Of a stretch of 64,000 bases of DNA, positions 12,880 to 24,230 are shown in pieces. Where the stretch lies: the NCBI GenBank assembly GCA_032717465.1, contig CM064690.1:28728153-28792152 (forward strand), given 5' to 3'. The first letter of the stretch is position 1. The number at the start of each line of letters is the position of its first letter. Source of the stretch: Coenobita brevimanus. Taxonomy: Eukaryota > Arthropoda > Malacostraca > Decapoda > Coenobitidae. The notes below the pieces were generated by a model. That model was given only the letters and a program-made list of their open reading frames with translations. It ran no database searches and was not told the origin of the DNA. The position numbers and the translations under genes were made by a program.

Positions 12880-13156
12880 GAGCGTGTTCACCTTCCCGAC
12901 GGGGGTACACCGTCAGATGAAATGGAGTCATTCGACATCGTCGTCAAAATCAATAGAGCGCGAACAGACGGATGGACGGACGAAGTGAGATAAACTGCAT
13001 TTTATTTGTTCATGTGGATTAAGAGGTAATTCTGCTAGGAGTCACCCCTCCCCTCCTTCCAAAGTGCCGTCTCGCCCTGCTAAACGGGACTATAGCGAAA
13101 TAACCTTGGTGGCAGACTGGTGGACGGTAGCTGCTTACAAGGCCACGTACGCCCAA
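12880..13156 (+). promoter_or_regulatory. CpG-richer region, possible TMEM59 promoter and noncoding first exon
   Basis: After AT-rich repeats the sequence becomes CpG-rich (CCCGAGCG, CGACGGGGG, GACATCGTCGTC, GAGCGCGAACAGACGG). It ends with CCCAAG followed by a good donor gtaggt at 13157. The coding exon of TMEM59 has an acceptor at 13936, so a leader exon ending here is plausible. The transcription start is not determinable from sequence alone. Confidence 0.35.
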
Positions 13157-13990
13157 GGTAGGTATACATTATACTGTTCTTCGATCACACGGTTGCTGTG
13201 TGGCATACCTCGCATGTATTGATCTGATTCTTCCTATAGCTTCCATGGAAAGATTATACAATAAAATATACTTTCGTGGGCCGTGATGGTACAAATTGCA
13301 TGACATGAGGCGTAAATTAGTAAATTCAAGTAATATACTTACCAAGCTAAGATTTTTCAATAAAGGGTAATCTGACACGGCATAAATTATGCTGTTTGTG
13401 ATACACAGTACCTTAACCTTTCCATATCATTGGCAGTCATAATAAATTCTGCTCTGATGAACTAAATTAACAAAGTGGCGCAGTTATATTCTCATTCAGA
13501 TGAATCCGGAAGCGTGGTTGGTAAGGTGTGAAACCGTAACCTACAGCAACTATCGAGAGTGAAAGGTGTTTCAGGCGAAGGGGAAAAAATATTAATGCTT
13601 TTATCAGGACTGCTTACTCCAAGGGGGAAAATATGAGATATTAGTACGTGTATAATAATGACTGTAAAACTAGTACACCTATTGCGTCGTAAATGACAGT
13701 GTGGATAACATCCACGGAAAACATCTGTACGTTTAGGCAGGTGTTATCACAGACTATAATGACGGTGTTCGATTTCGTGTATTCATAAGTAAACAGTGTG
13801 ATAACATGGATCATTCATATATTGAACAGAGGTGAACCAACAGTAAGTATAATAGTACAATGAAATTGTAGTTAATAGGTTAATAGACGGTCACATACTG
13901 AAAGCAGCAACATACATTAAGCTTAAGTCAATTACAGGTGCAGACATCGGGACGATGACGTGACAGGAGCTGGCTGGTGGAGCAGCAACA

Positions 13991-16900
13991 ATGGCGCTGC
14001 TTCGGTGGGGAGTCTTGTGCTGCGCAGTGTTGTCGGTTTCGTTGGCAAGAAACGCCTTTGATCGTGTCCTGAGAGATGTTACACCATGTGAAGAGTCCTG
14101 CACCAAGTCTTACTCGCCCCACACCAACCCAACTGTAAGTGTAAGGAGAGAAACCCGTATATAATAATGGATATCGACTGACCTCGACCAGTCCAATAGC
14201 TAGAGAGAGTTGTTTCACCTGCGGTTATGCCACTTTGGCAGCCTTTGCCCGGCGCTTGCACTGCATCCATATTGGGGGGAGGGATTTCATTTGCTACATT
14301 AAACAGTCTCAGTATTGTAACGAGTTTTAAGACTTCATGCTTAGGGGTTTGACATAACGGTCAAGTACGTTAAGGAAATGTTTATCATAGTATGTAAATG
14401 TTTTACTCACCTCGGCTCCTCGCGCTATCCCTGAGCAAAGTACTGTCGTGTGTTGTTAACCGGAATTGATAGCTGGACTTGATCAATACTAGAAGTGTTA
14501 ATGGTGGCCATTAAATTTTTTCAGACATCATTGATTCAGCTGAAGAGAATGACGTGTCAGCAGGAATAAAATGTTAAAGACTTGATCATATATGTGCAGG
14601 GATAAGTTTATAGGCTATTGTTCAACACATAAAGCACTTTGGTAGATCTTATGTATGATGACAGTTTTAAGTTGTACTTTTTGGGTGACAGTATTAACAC
14701 TCAGGTTCTGATAATTGCTGAGCAGAATAAAATTGTTTTGCATTAGTTGGAATAAGATATGCAGTATGTAGAGTTGTTTTAATAATGATAGAATTAAACA
14801 TCATGCTAACTGCAGTAGTTGTATAGCATTCAACACAGTGCTGAGGCAGGCCTTAAACACAAACATGTGAGTGAGAGTGTGACAGGAAATGACATCTCAA
14901 CTTTCGTTCGGGCAGATAAGCCTAAATAAGGCCATAGTGTCACTATTAAAAGACTACTTGGAAAGTAATGGCTGCTTTACCAGCAGAATCAGCCATCATT
15001 CTTTTCACTCAACAGATGTGAACCTAATAAACACTCATGCCACCCCCAAAACACTCATTCAGATGTGACTAACACATGCAGCAAAAATGCTAAAACAGCC
15101 TGGATACCTACACAACCTCAGCTTCTCAAAAACAACTGCAGTGATAAGATTTGTATTTATTTTATGCTCTGAAAATAATCACAAACAGGAGGATTAGATA
15201 ATAGAATCACTGAGTTTAAAGTTATAGGAGCCTAAGTTGCCCTTTCAATTGGAAAAGATTGAGAAAACAGTGAGGTCTGTTGCTCACCCTTTCACCACAA
15301 GAAGTCACTCCCAGTGAGTACTTTGCTTATTGTAAGAATAAAACTTAAAATCATATTAAAGGGGTTATTGAGCAGGCCACATTACTTGTAGGGGATTGTC
15401 AGTTAACATTTGCTCAGGCTGAACCTCACCACACAGGCCAAGAACAATGTGGCTTGCAACCGAGGATGCCGTTTCTACGCCATCAGCGAGTTTGTGAAGG
15501 ACCGCGATGCCCGATATCTGAACGGAGTGAATGGCACTGACACCAACCCTGTCAAGACTTCATGCGAGAATAGTATGAACTTTTATCTTCACTGATGTCT
15601 GTTATTTGAGTTTTGTGTTGTATACCGTTTACCATTAGAGTAGGTATGGGTTAAAGGTCTGAACTGATAGGCTGCTAGAGACTGAGCATTGTGAAGAGAT
15701 GCCATTAGCTGACCGAGGCCAACACATGCAAGCATGCTAGAGCTCATTATAAACAGAATTAAACAAACTGTAGATTCTTCATTTTCTTGTCATTTTGCTG
15801 TACAGTACTTACACTTAACTCTTTAATTCTGGCATAGTCTTCCTACCTCCTGTTGATTTTATTCAGCTTAAGATTCATATTGAAGTTAATGAAGGTTTTA
15901 GCTAATCTTTCAGTTCAGACTCCTCAGCCCGAAAGAGATTGATAATATGTATGGTATACAGTTCTGTACAGTACCTCAGTTTTTCCCCAGTATAGGTTTT
16001 ACTTGTGAATCATACTCTTTCTATGCTAAGTTGGCCTAAAATTGCCATTGCTGCATGTTGCATACTGATCTGTGGCATTAAAATAAAACTAGCGTGTGGT
16101 GCTTGTCATAAAAAAGTGTAATGGAAAGGATGCAGAGCAGTTTTAGTCTTTCTGATGCTGAGCTATATAAATGAAGCTCTAGAAAGATGGGTATCTGAGC
16201 CAGGTTAATGTGAAAGAATCACAGTACAGTACTTCACATAACACTTAAAATGCTAACTCACTAATATGAACACTAGTATTTATAGTTAATTTTTGAAGAT
16301 TTTTTTAACACCTCTTCCTGTGCAGATCATTTTAGATAGCCATGAGCAAAAGCTCACTGACAGCTGGTTGTGGCAGTGGATGATGATATGTATGGGTGAT
16401 GAGTATGAGAAAGAAGAATGCTGATGTGTTTGAAGAGTGAGAAATATGGATGGCAGGTTACAATACTGGCAAAGGACTGTCTGTGAACTTTGGCTTGTGG
16501 CTGTACATCACAATTTAATAATCCTTATGTATGATATTGATGCCAAGTTTGTCCATTGAAACAGTTAATTTCACACAGAAGGCAGTAATGTGTAGATGTA
16601 AAATAAATAGCTAGGCAAAGGAAGAGGCAGAGTCTCTTCGAACAATATTTCATTTTCATTCATTGCCAGACGCCATGTATCCCAGATGGGGTGGCCAATG
16701 GCTTAGAGTTAATTGTTTTACAGGGAGGGGCACTACAATATTGCAGCCATAAATTACTGTTCTGTAATGTGATATTTCTACTGTAAATACCACTGTCAAC
16801 AGCATGCGTGGAGTCGTACAATGCAACCTCGCCCAGCACCATAGCTTGCAAGTTTGGATGTGAGGCCCAGGATACCGTTGCAAAAGCAGAAGCAGAGAAG

Positions 16901-18615
16901 AAAGTAAGACATTTTCAGAAGCTCTTGTTCAGTGTAATTGTATTTACAAAACTTTCTTGTATAGTGAGGAAGAATGTTTTGATAGTTATACAGGCCTTTG
17001 TTACCGTATTGTCAGTTCAGTTTCAAATCAAAATCCTTTTCCTATCATTCTTTTTTTTTTTTTTGGGGGGGGGGGGGGGCTGTTGATGGCTGCCACAGCA
17101 ACATGTACTGTACTTGCAGAGTGTAGTGTTGCCTAAAGGTAACTGCATTGAGTAACAAACTGCATGATTTTCTATGTATCAAGTTTTATTGTATCAGCCA
17201 GTACATGTAGCTACTTGTTATTTTTGTAATGCTGTAAAAATATTAACATTGGTCAAAGATGTGCATAATCATTTTTTTATCATTAGTATCCAGACTTTCC
17301 AACCCAAAGGTGAAGAGTGGTAGGACCCAGAAACAGGAAAAAAAAAGTGTGAGAAATGCCAGTAGCATGCCCAGTGAAATGTGGATGACTGTGAGGCTCA
17401 TTAAACATGCTATTGATAGGTCTCCCAGTTTGTACTTTCATTTTCCTTGTTGCTGATTCTCCGTCACCCCATCGTGAGGTAGGAAGGTGAGCAGGATAGT
17501 GATGAGTAATTTGGTAACAGCATATTAATTTAGGTGTTGCCATAGTGTAAAACCTGAAATGCCTGGTACATTTCATACAGGCTGAGGATGAAGGACCTTC
17601 CATGCACCTCCTGAGCCCTCTGATGCAAGTGCGGTCTGTCTACTATTCAATTGTTGGGGCCATCGGCATTGTCCGATCTTCCTTTGTCACATACTTCTTG
17701 AGCGATGACAATTCAATCATCGCTGTTGAATCCGAGCCACAGATTGTGATGGAAGTGATACCAGAAGCTGAAAAGAAACCCAAGATGGAGGAGGAGGAAC
17801 AGCCGAATCCTCGACAATGTGAGTATCGAGTTAATTTTCATTAATTATTTTTTCTTAGTCGTATATTTTTCTAACCCACTTTATTATATTGCCATTGTGT
17901 TGTTGTCACTTAGTTTTTGTTTTGTGATTGCTATTTGTCCTTCCATATAAATTTAGATTAGCTACTCAAGCATTTATTAGAGTTCTTATCTTACAATGTC
18001 AGTCAAGAGTGAAGATGAAAATGATGGCCAACCCACTGTGAAGTATCTGGAGCCTGGGAGTTACATCCCCAAACCCCATATTGTCTTGCTTGGAGTCTTG
18101 GCCCTGTCCTTCATCTCCACCCTGCTCATCTACACCATCTGCATCACCTTTGTGCCTCGCAAATCAAAGCCTTATGGGGTGAGTTACACACCATATCTGT
18201 GTACTTGCTGCTGCTTTCCTTCACCTGAACATAATTGTCATTATAATAACATACATAGCAGTGAAGAGCCCAATATGCATTGTTTTTATATATTTTGTCA
18301 GTCATTAACAAGCTAAAAAGGGATGCAACCCATACCATTTCTTAAAGTTCTCCAGAAGAACTAAAAGTGGCAAATTGAAGTGAGCTAATTGTTATTAGTT
18401 ATCTATATCTGCCCTTCATCAGTAACATGCTGTATTATTGGACATTCACTTTGCAGGAGGGACTGAGTATTCAGGCAGATCCCTTGCCCATCCCTGTCAA
18501 ACTAGTGCGACCTGAAGACCTCACCAAACTTAGCCTGACTGAGGAAGACGATGATGAAAACCACCAGGCTCCACCACTGCCCTCAAAAGTTGCCCTACCT
18601 GACACTCTCATCTAG
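13991..18615 (+). CDS. TMEM59: TMEM59 homologue, type I membrane protein, 317 aa
   Basis: Coding exons are 13991-14134, 15437-15572, 16803-16903, 17581-17818, 18003-18178 and 18457-18615. Phases agree at every junction and the frame ends in TAG. TMEM59 is a Golgi/endosomal type I glycoprotein linked in vertebrates to glycosylation control and to ATG16L1-dependent autophagy. The sequence shows a signal peptide (residues 1-19), two cysteine-rich blocks with the spacing typical of the family (CEESC...CNRGC and CENTC...CKFGC), a conserved middle region (MHLLSPLMQVRS), an acidic stretch, one membrane span at about 233-257, and a short acidic tail ending LPSKVALPDTLI, close to the vertebrate C-terminus. 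Length is near the human protein (323 aa). For exon 2 the in-frame acceptor is CACACAG before 15437; the stronger-looking CTCAG at 15412-15416 would break the frame. The 5' UTR begins after an acceptor at 13936, so an upstream noncoding exon is expected. Confidence 0.95.
16650..16737 (-). mobile_element. Short RTE-like derivative joining 5'- and 3'-end blocks
   Basis: On the minus strand GTGCCCCTCCCTGTAAAACA (5'-end block of the LINE) is followed after about 20 bases by GGCCACCCCATCTGGGAT and ATGGCGTCTGGCAATG (3' block), then a (GAAT)n-like tail. It sits about 65 bp upstream of TMEM59 exon 3. Confidence 0.7.
17048..17080. repeat. Adjacent poly-T and poly-G tracts
   Basis: Sixteen T followed by about sixteen G in TMEM59 intron 3. 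G-tract able to form a G-quadruplex. Confidence 0.9.
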
Positions 18616-20242
18616 CCAAGGAATGATGCCTCACAGGATGCCAGAGCTAGGAAACAAGAGGGATAACATCGAGGGTGAGAAGTACTGGTAAGTAAAGACA
18701 GAAATATCTGGACATAAACACAACGACGATATTTTCAAATTGTGAAACAGCTGTTTGGTAACTTCTGTCTATGCTAATGTAAAGAGCTACAAGGATGAAA
18801 AGGAAGGTTTTATATTTTATTCATTTATTTGTTTATATCTGCTAATAAGCTTGATTCTTTGTTGAGTTAACTGCAGTTTCATATGAAAGCCAAATCCATA
18901 TCCATGTCTTTATGTTTAGAAAATGTGAAAAACACTTTATGGTGGCAAATATACATTCAGAATAATAACACCATAATTATTTGATATACACAGATGGTAT
19001 TGTATTCAAGAGCTGGTATATCTAACATAATTCAGTGGAGCGATGTACTGCTGTATTTACAACATATCCGTATGGATATAATGCTCCCACATGAAACAAA
19101 AGTGAGGAGAAAAATGGATGAAACTTTTGTGAAGGATCTAAATTTGGCGAACAGGATAAATGTATATATATACACAGGAACATGGTATTCCAAATTCAAA
19201 TCTGTGCGATAATCTTTCAATAGGTACAAAATTTCAACTATATTTTTGACATCAGTATCATATCTAAGTATTGTATTACCAAATTAGGAAATATCCCTTA
19301 TAGTGTATGTATATACTGTATCCTCAAGCCCTTTTATAATGAATGGATAATGTTTTAAAAGATTTGATGCTGGACCAAACAAGTTTGCAAGTGTGGTAAT
19401 GATAAGCATAATAATGTGTGCTGTGTTGAAGAATATATATCATACATAAACTGTATAACATTTTGTATGCACTGCACTCATCACTGACAAGTGTGGAATT
19501 TGAATGGGTTGGATTTAATATTGTAAGTGTTAAATACTGCTGATGCTGTGATTATAGAGTACTGACATTTCAAATTCCTTTTTGCTATGAGTGGCTTCAA
19601 CAGTGATGTTAATATTAAGCACAGTATAATTGTATGTATGTACTATATATTTTTTGCTTTCCGAAAGTCACGAGTTTTTATACAAACACAATGGAGTGTT
19701 ATGGGAACCTTCATGCAGGCTAATAAATCCTTATTATGATTGTTGTTGATAATATATATGGTTGTACACAAGGCAGAGAAAAATATTAGTTTGCTTGATT
19801 CTTATTCTCATGTACATGCTACTTTGTAGTATCTGCCCAAGTGTTTCAGGTATAAAGGAATCCAGGTACCAGGTTTTTCAATAATATAGAAAGTTTGACT
19901 TGCAAACAGAAGCCTTATTTGATAACTACTGTATTAGTAAAGACTGTTGCATTGATGTAAAAAAAGATGTACAGTAAAGGTAATAAAGATCAGTAGTTCC
20001 CACATAACTGGTAGGAACTAAAGCTGTATTTGTGCAGTAAATCTTGGGATTGAATAGAACATCTGAACATCACAGTAAAATTCTGGTGCTTCAAATTGGG
20101 CTTCTGCTGTAATGCAGTATTACTATTATTAGTGTATAAAGTATATATAGGTAGAGAAAGAGAGTATATAATAGATTGTGCCATTTGATTTGGTGTTACT
20201 GTCATTTCCTACTCTTGGCATCTTGAAGCTTGATTAAATAAA
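18616..20242 (+). other. Probable TMEM59 3' UTR
   Basis: AT-rich sequence following the TAG with no other gene; ends near the AATAAA at 20237. Extent is inferred from the poly-A signal. Confidence 0.5.
20237..20242 (+). terminator. AATAAA poly-A signal, TMEM59 3' end candidate
   Basis: AATAAA is followed by a GT-rich stretch (ATGTTATGTGTGTTTAC) within 25 bases, the usual arrangement for cleavage. An alternative AATAAA is at 19982-19987. Either gives a 3' UTR of about 1.4-1.6 kb after the stop at 18615. Confidence 0.5.
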
Positions 20243-20399
20243 CCTCATGTTATGTGTGTTTACTTACTACATCACTTCATTCTGTTTCCCATGTTCACAT
20301 GGGTAGGAGAGATAAGGGTCTTTTGGAACTTGCTAGTTAGTGGCTTACAGCAAATGAGTTTTGAATGTCAAGAGTAGCATCAAGTCTGCCAAAGCACTT

Positions 20400-20990
20400 T
20401 AATGTTGTCAAACCACCACTGAAGGTTTATAAATTGATTGTCAATGGTCACCGACCAATGAAGTGTGAAGGAATGGAAGGAGAGCTGCAAGTATTGTACA
20501 CTTAGGGTGATGACAAGGAATAGGGAGGTGAGCCTGCAAGTAAAGCAGTCTTTGTGTAACTACTGTGATCCCAAAACTAACACTTGAAATTGAGGCTTGA
20601 ATTTTGTCAAGAGAGGAGATGGAAAGGAGTAATCTGAAAACAAGGGATTCCATGGAGACAGACACAAATGAAGTTAAGGAGGACTGTGATATAGATGTCA
20701 TATGGATGTGCTGGAATGTTTTGGAAGAGTGTAATGTAGGGTAATACTAAGTGGAGGGAGGGAAAGAGGGAGGCTGAGATGGAATGAAGAGCAGTTGTAT
20801 AGAAATGAGTAGTGTGTGATGGAGGGAGGGCCACTTGATAGCAGAGGACAGGATGATGAGACAGTTTGTCAGTGCCCACCCTCTAGGATGATAAAGCAAT
20901 TTGTCAGTGCCCACCCCCTCTAGGATGATAAGGCAATTTGTCAGTGCCCACCCCCTCTAGGATGATAAGGCACCCCTCTAGGATTAAGAC
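20400..20990 (+). mobile_element. RTE-like LINE 3' fragment with tandemly repeated terminus
   Basis: Plus strand retains degenerate counterparts of the LINE tail region (GATGTCATATGGATGTGCTG..., GGAGGGAGGGAAAGAGGGAGG). The 3' block is tandemly repeated at 20850-20975 as a 39-40 bp unit (GGATGATAAGGCAATTTGTC plus AGTGCCCACCCCCTCTA), about three copies, ending ATTAAGACATCTG. Confidence 0.65.
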
Positions 20991-21064
20991 ATCTGTCTAC
21001 AAAATTAGAGAGACACAGTGGGGTCACCATGCCATTAATTTCTGCCAGTGGCTTTACAAGTTAT

Positions 21065-21070
21065 TTTATT
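21065..21070 (-). terminator. AATAAA poly-A signal, DSCC1 3' end candidate
   Basis: On the minus strand AATAAA occurs about 180 bases after the DSCC1 stop. With the TMEM59 signal at 20237, the two genes converge and their ends are separated by about 0.8 kb, filled by a LINE 3' fragment and a 40-bp tandem repeat. Confidence 0.45.
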
Positions 21071-21249
21071 GTTCAGGGTACCTTGATGAAGTAGCATACT
21101 GTACTACTCATTCAGTACGGACATATAAATCAAATAATTTTTACAGCCGCAATATACTGTGGTATGAATATAATTAAACTACATGACTAAAAGAAAATTA
21201 AAAAGAACACTATCATAGAACATTTTTGTTTATATAAAAATATATACAG

Positions 21250-24195
21250 TTATCTTGCATGTCGACCAGAGTAATACTTGATACCATTTGTCGTGGAGGC
21301 TCTGGCATATTTAGTGAGGAGTGCACTAACTGGGGTTTTCTCTCCAGCCAAGTCCCTGCAGAGAAATTTGAAGGAATTAGTGATGTTATTATTATTATTA
21401 TTGTTGTTTATATTATTTTTATCATCATCATCATTTTTTAAGGATGGGTTGAGGATGGATCCAGATAATAATTTGAGAAAAAAATGGGGATGTTCTTTTT
21501 TGTTATGAAAACAGGTGAATGTTCTTTTTTGCAATGAAGTCTACAGTAACTAACATAAATATTGCCTGATAAAATTCCACTGCTACATAGAAAGCTGATT
21601 TGCCAGTATCCCCCAATTTATGATAACTACCTGTTGTATGGAAAAGGGAGTGAGGTTTTGGAAATTATCACCAACATGCAACAAGACCTTTTTGTATTAC
21701 TGTACTCAAACCTATTATTTAAAGCAAAATCACTCTTGCTCATGACCAAACACCCTAAATGTTAACAATATAATGCTCATATGACTAACTCTCAGCTAAT
21801 TAAAATTGTCTGGCATTAGCTGTAAATGATGAATCGTCCTTGCCAAAAAAGGGTTAATGGTGACAATACTCTTTCAAGCTACTATGACTCGACTGAATAA
21901 AATGACCTGGCAGTAGCTGGTATAAGATACAGTGCAGTATTAGAGTTGACGTGATCATGAACGTGTTAGGAGATAACAGGTTTTGTACAACTACTCACTC
22001 AATGTATGGTCTAATCTCCTCAAAGGACCATTTCTCTCTAGTTTCAAAGAGACACTTAAACCTTTCCTTAATATCAGCTGGTAAGGCAGACACAGGAAAG
22101 TAGGATATGGCATCAGTGGAGCTTGATCTATCCACCAAAGCAAGTCCATCTAGCTGACTAAGGCTCGTTGTCAGACCTGGTGGATGGATACAGTACATGG
22201 GTGTCAGAATGTAAGGCAAGAAAGAGGATATATCAAGGGATCATTTCAGTACCGTGATAAAGCCCATGGCTAGAGTTGGAGCAAAAAGCAAACAATAGCC
22301 TAATGGATGCTGACTGAAGGATATGTGTCATAAACAGCTGCACACAGGTAATTAATCTGAAGGGCTTTACCTCACAGTGACATTAATGTATGCATAGATG
22401 GCACACTGTGAAATGTGAGTTATTCTTTGTTTCAGCCAAAACATGAAATTATACAGCAAGACTAGATTATGATGCATGCCTTCAGGAACACTCTGCTGCC
22501 AGATGCTGAGGAATTCATTGAGATTGTATTTGTCAGCAGATTTTAGTAGAACCTCTGCACACAGACGGCAAATCTTGTCATCTTGTAAAGTGTACAGTTC
22601 ATCTCCTGAAATACATTAATATATCAGTAGTACCTATTGAATCAAAAGTCCTATACCGGTACCTAATAGAATACACCAATGAAATTAGGCAAAACACAAC
22701 TAGTTAAGCATATTACCATAGATCTCGTGATATAATAATACATGGCCAAATCCAGCTGGACTGACATTTCACTGACCTGCATCATTTACTTTGTCAGTGG
22801 GTGTGAGGTAATAGTCAAAACACTGCACAATGACAGTCCGAGGCTCCAGTATGCTTAGCTCATCTACAGCTTCCTTGTATGGTATCTGATCCAGGGGCCA
22901 AGAGTTTGATTCCACCAGTGACAGAATATGAGACACAACTTTGAATCGATAATCAAACTCCAGTATTTGCCAATATCCTGAGGGAGGGAGAAGTTAGAAA
23001 AATAATTTATGTTTAATAATCATATTACAAAACTTACTGAATCAACGCCTTAAGGTAACTTTGCAAGGGTGGTAAAACTAAGTGCTGTGACTATTAAAAT
23101 CCATAATAGTAGTCATTTCATTATAACCACCACTTTCATCTAATTTAATTTCAAGAGTTAATTATGCTAAACCACTCAGTGTAAGAACTTATTCTGACAC
23201 CTGCACTTATTTTAAATTTTTTCACTCCCAAATAATTAGAATACTGATGCAATATTTTCCTACGAGAATACATCATAACAGTACAATAGTGTGATCAGCT
23301 GGTATAGTCATATGGGGGGGGAGGGGATGGTGACTGGTATATGTAAGTGTTTGAAATATAAGGAGGTATGGTAAACTAGGAAGGAAATGGCAAATGTACA
23401 TGCAAGAGGGAGAAGTACGGCAGTTGAAGAAGCCTGGGAACTGACATGGGATCAAGCTGGGTGGATGAGGTATGTACAGAGCAGTACTTAGCACCCTTTT
23501 TTCAACCTGAGAGCCACCGAACTAAGTCTGACTGACAGTTGGATGACGTGTGCATCTTAACATTAAATAAATGAACTAAAATGACATCCATATGGTTTGG
23601 ATCTGTAGGGTGAAGCCAGGATTCTGGAGGCTTGAAAGACATTAGGATGATTGTGTGCTTATTTTGATGGGGACTCTTATTACAGTAGTTCTCTCGCTTT
23701 AGTGCTGTCTCATTCCTTGTTTCTGGATATTACCTTACACCATCATTAGATGGGAAAGAGAGCCGGATGATAATGAATAATGTGATGGTCATAAGTAAAT
23801 TTCCATGCTATCAATCTACATGCACAAATGACTCACCATATATGTGATAGGCTTCTGAATCTCGAAGGGCCTGATCCAACTCCTCTTCACTACACTGCAC
23901 TCGGTTTAGAAGGTCACTCAGTGTGTACCTGAATAAACACACACACAAATATCTGATTACATATTACAGTTTTATTACAGTGACCCCAGACTACTCTAAA
24001 CATGAACCCAGTGGACTGCAGGCTGAAGCTCCCCTTTCCCCCAAATCCAGCATCCTACTTTCAAATGATGGGGAGACAGTTATTTTTATTTTATTTTTTT
24101 GCATAACTCAGCAATGGAGCCACCTGGCTGTATCAGAGTCACCACATAAAGGAATGCCTCATCAACACCATATTTCAGTTCTTGCTAGATGCAGA

Positions 24196-24230
<35 letters not shown>

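Noticed and set aside
15410..15436. Alternative start of TMEM59 exon 2 after CTCAG at 15412-15416
   Set aside because: The 27-base extension from ATG 15410 is open but this acceptor does not match the phase of exon 1; the CACACAG acceptor at 15430-15436 does.
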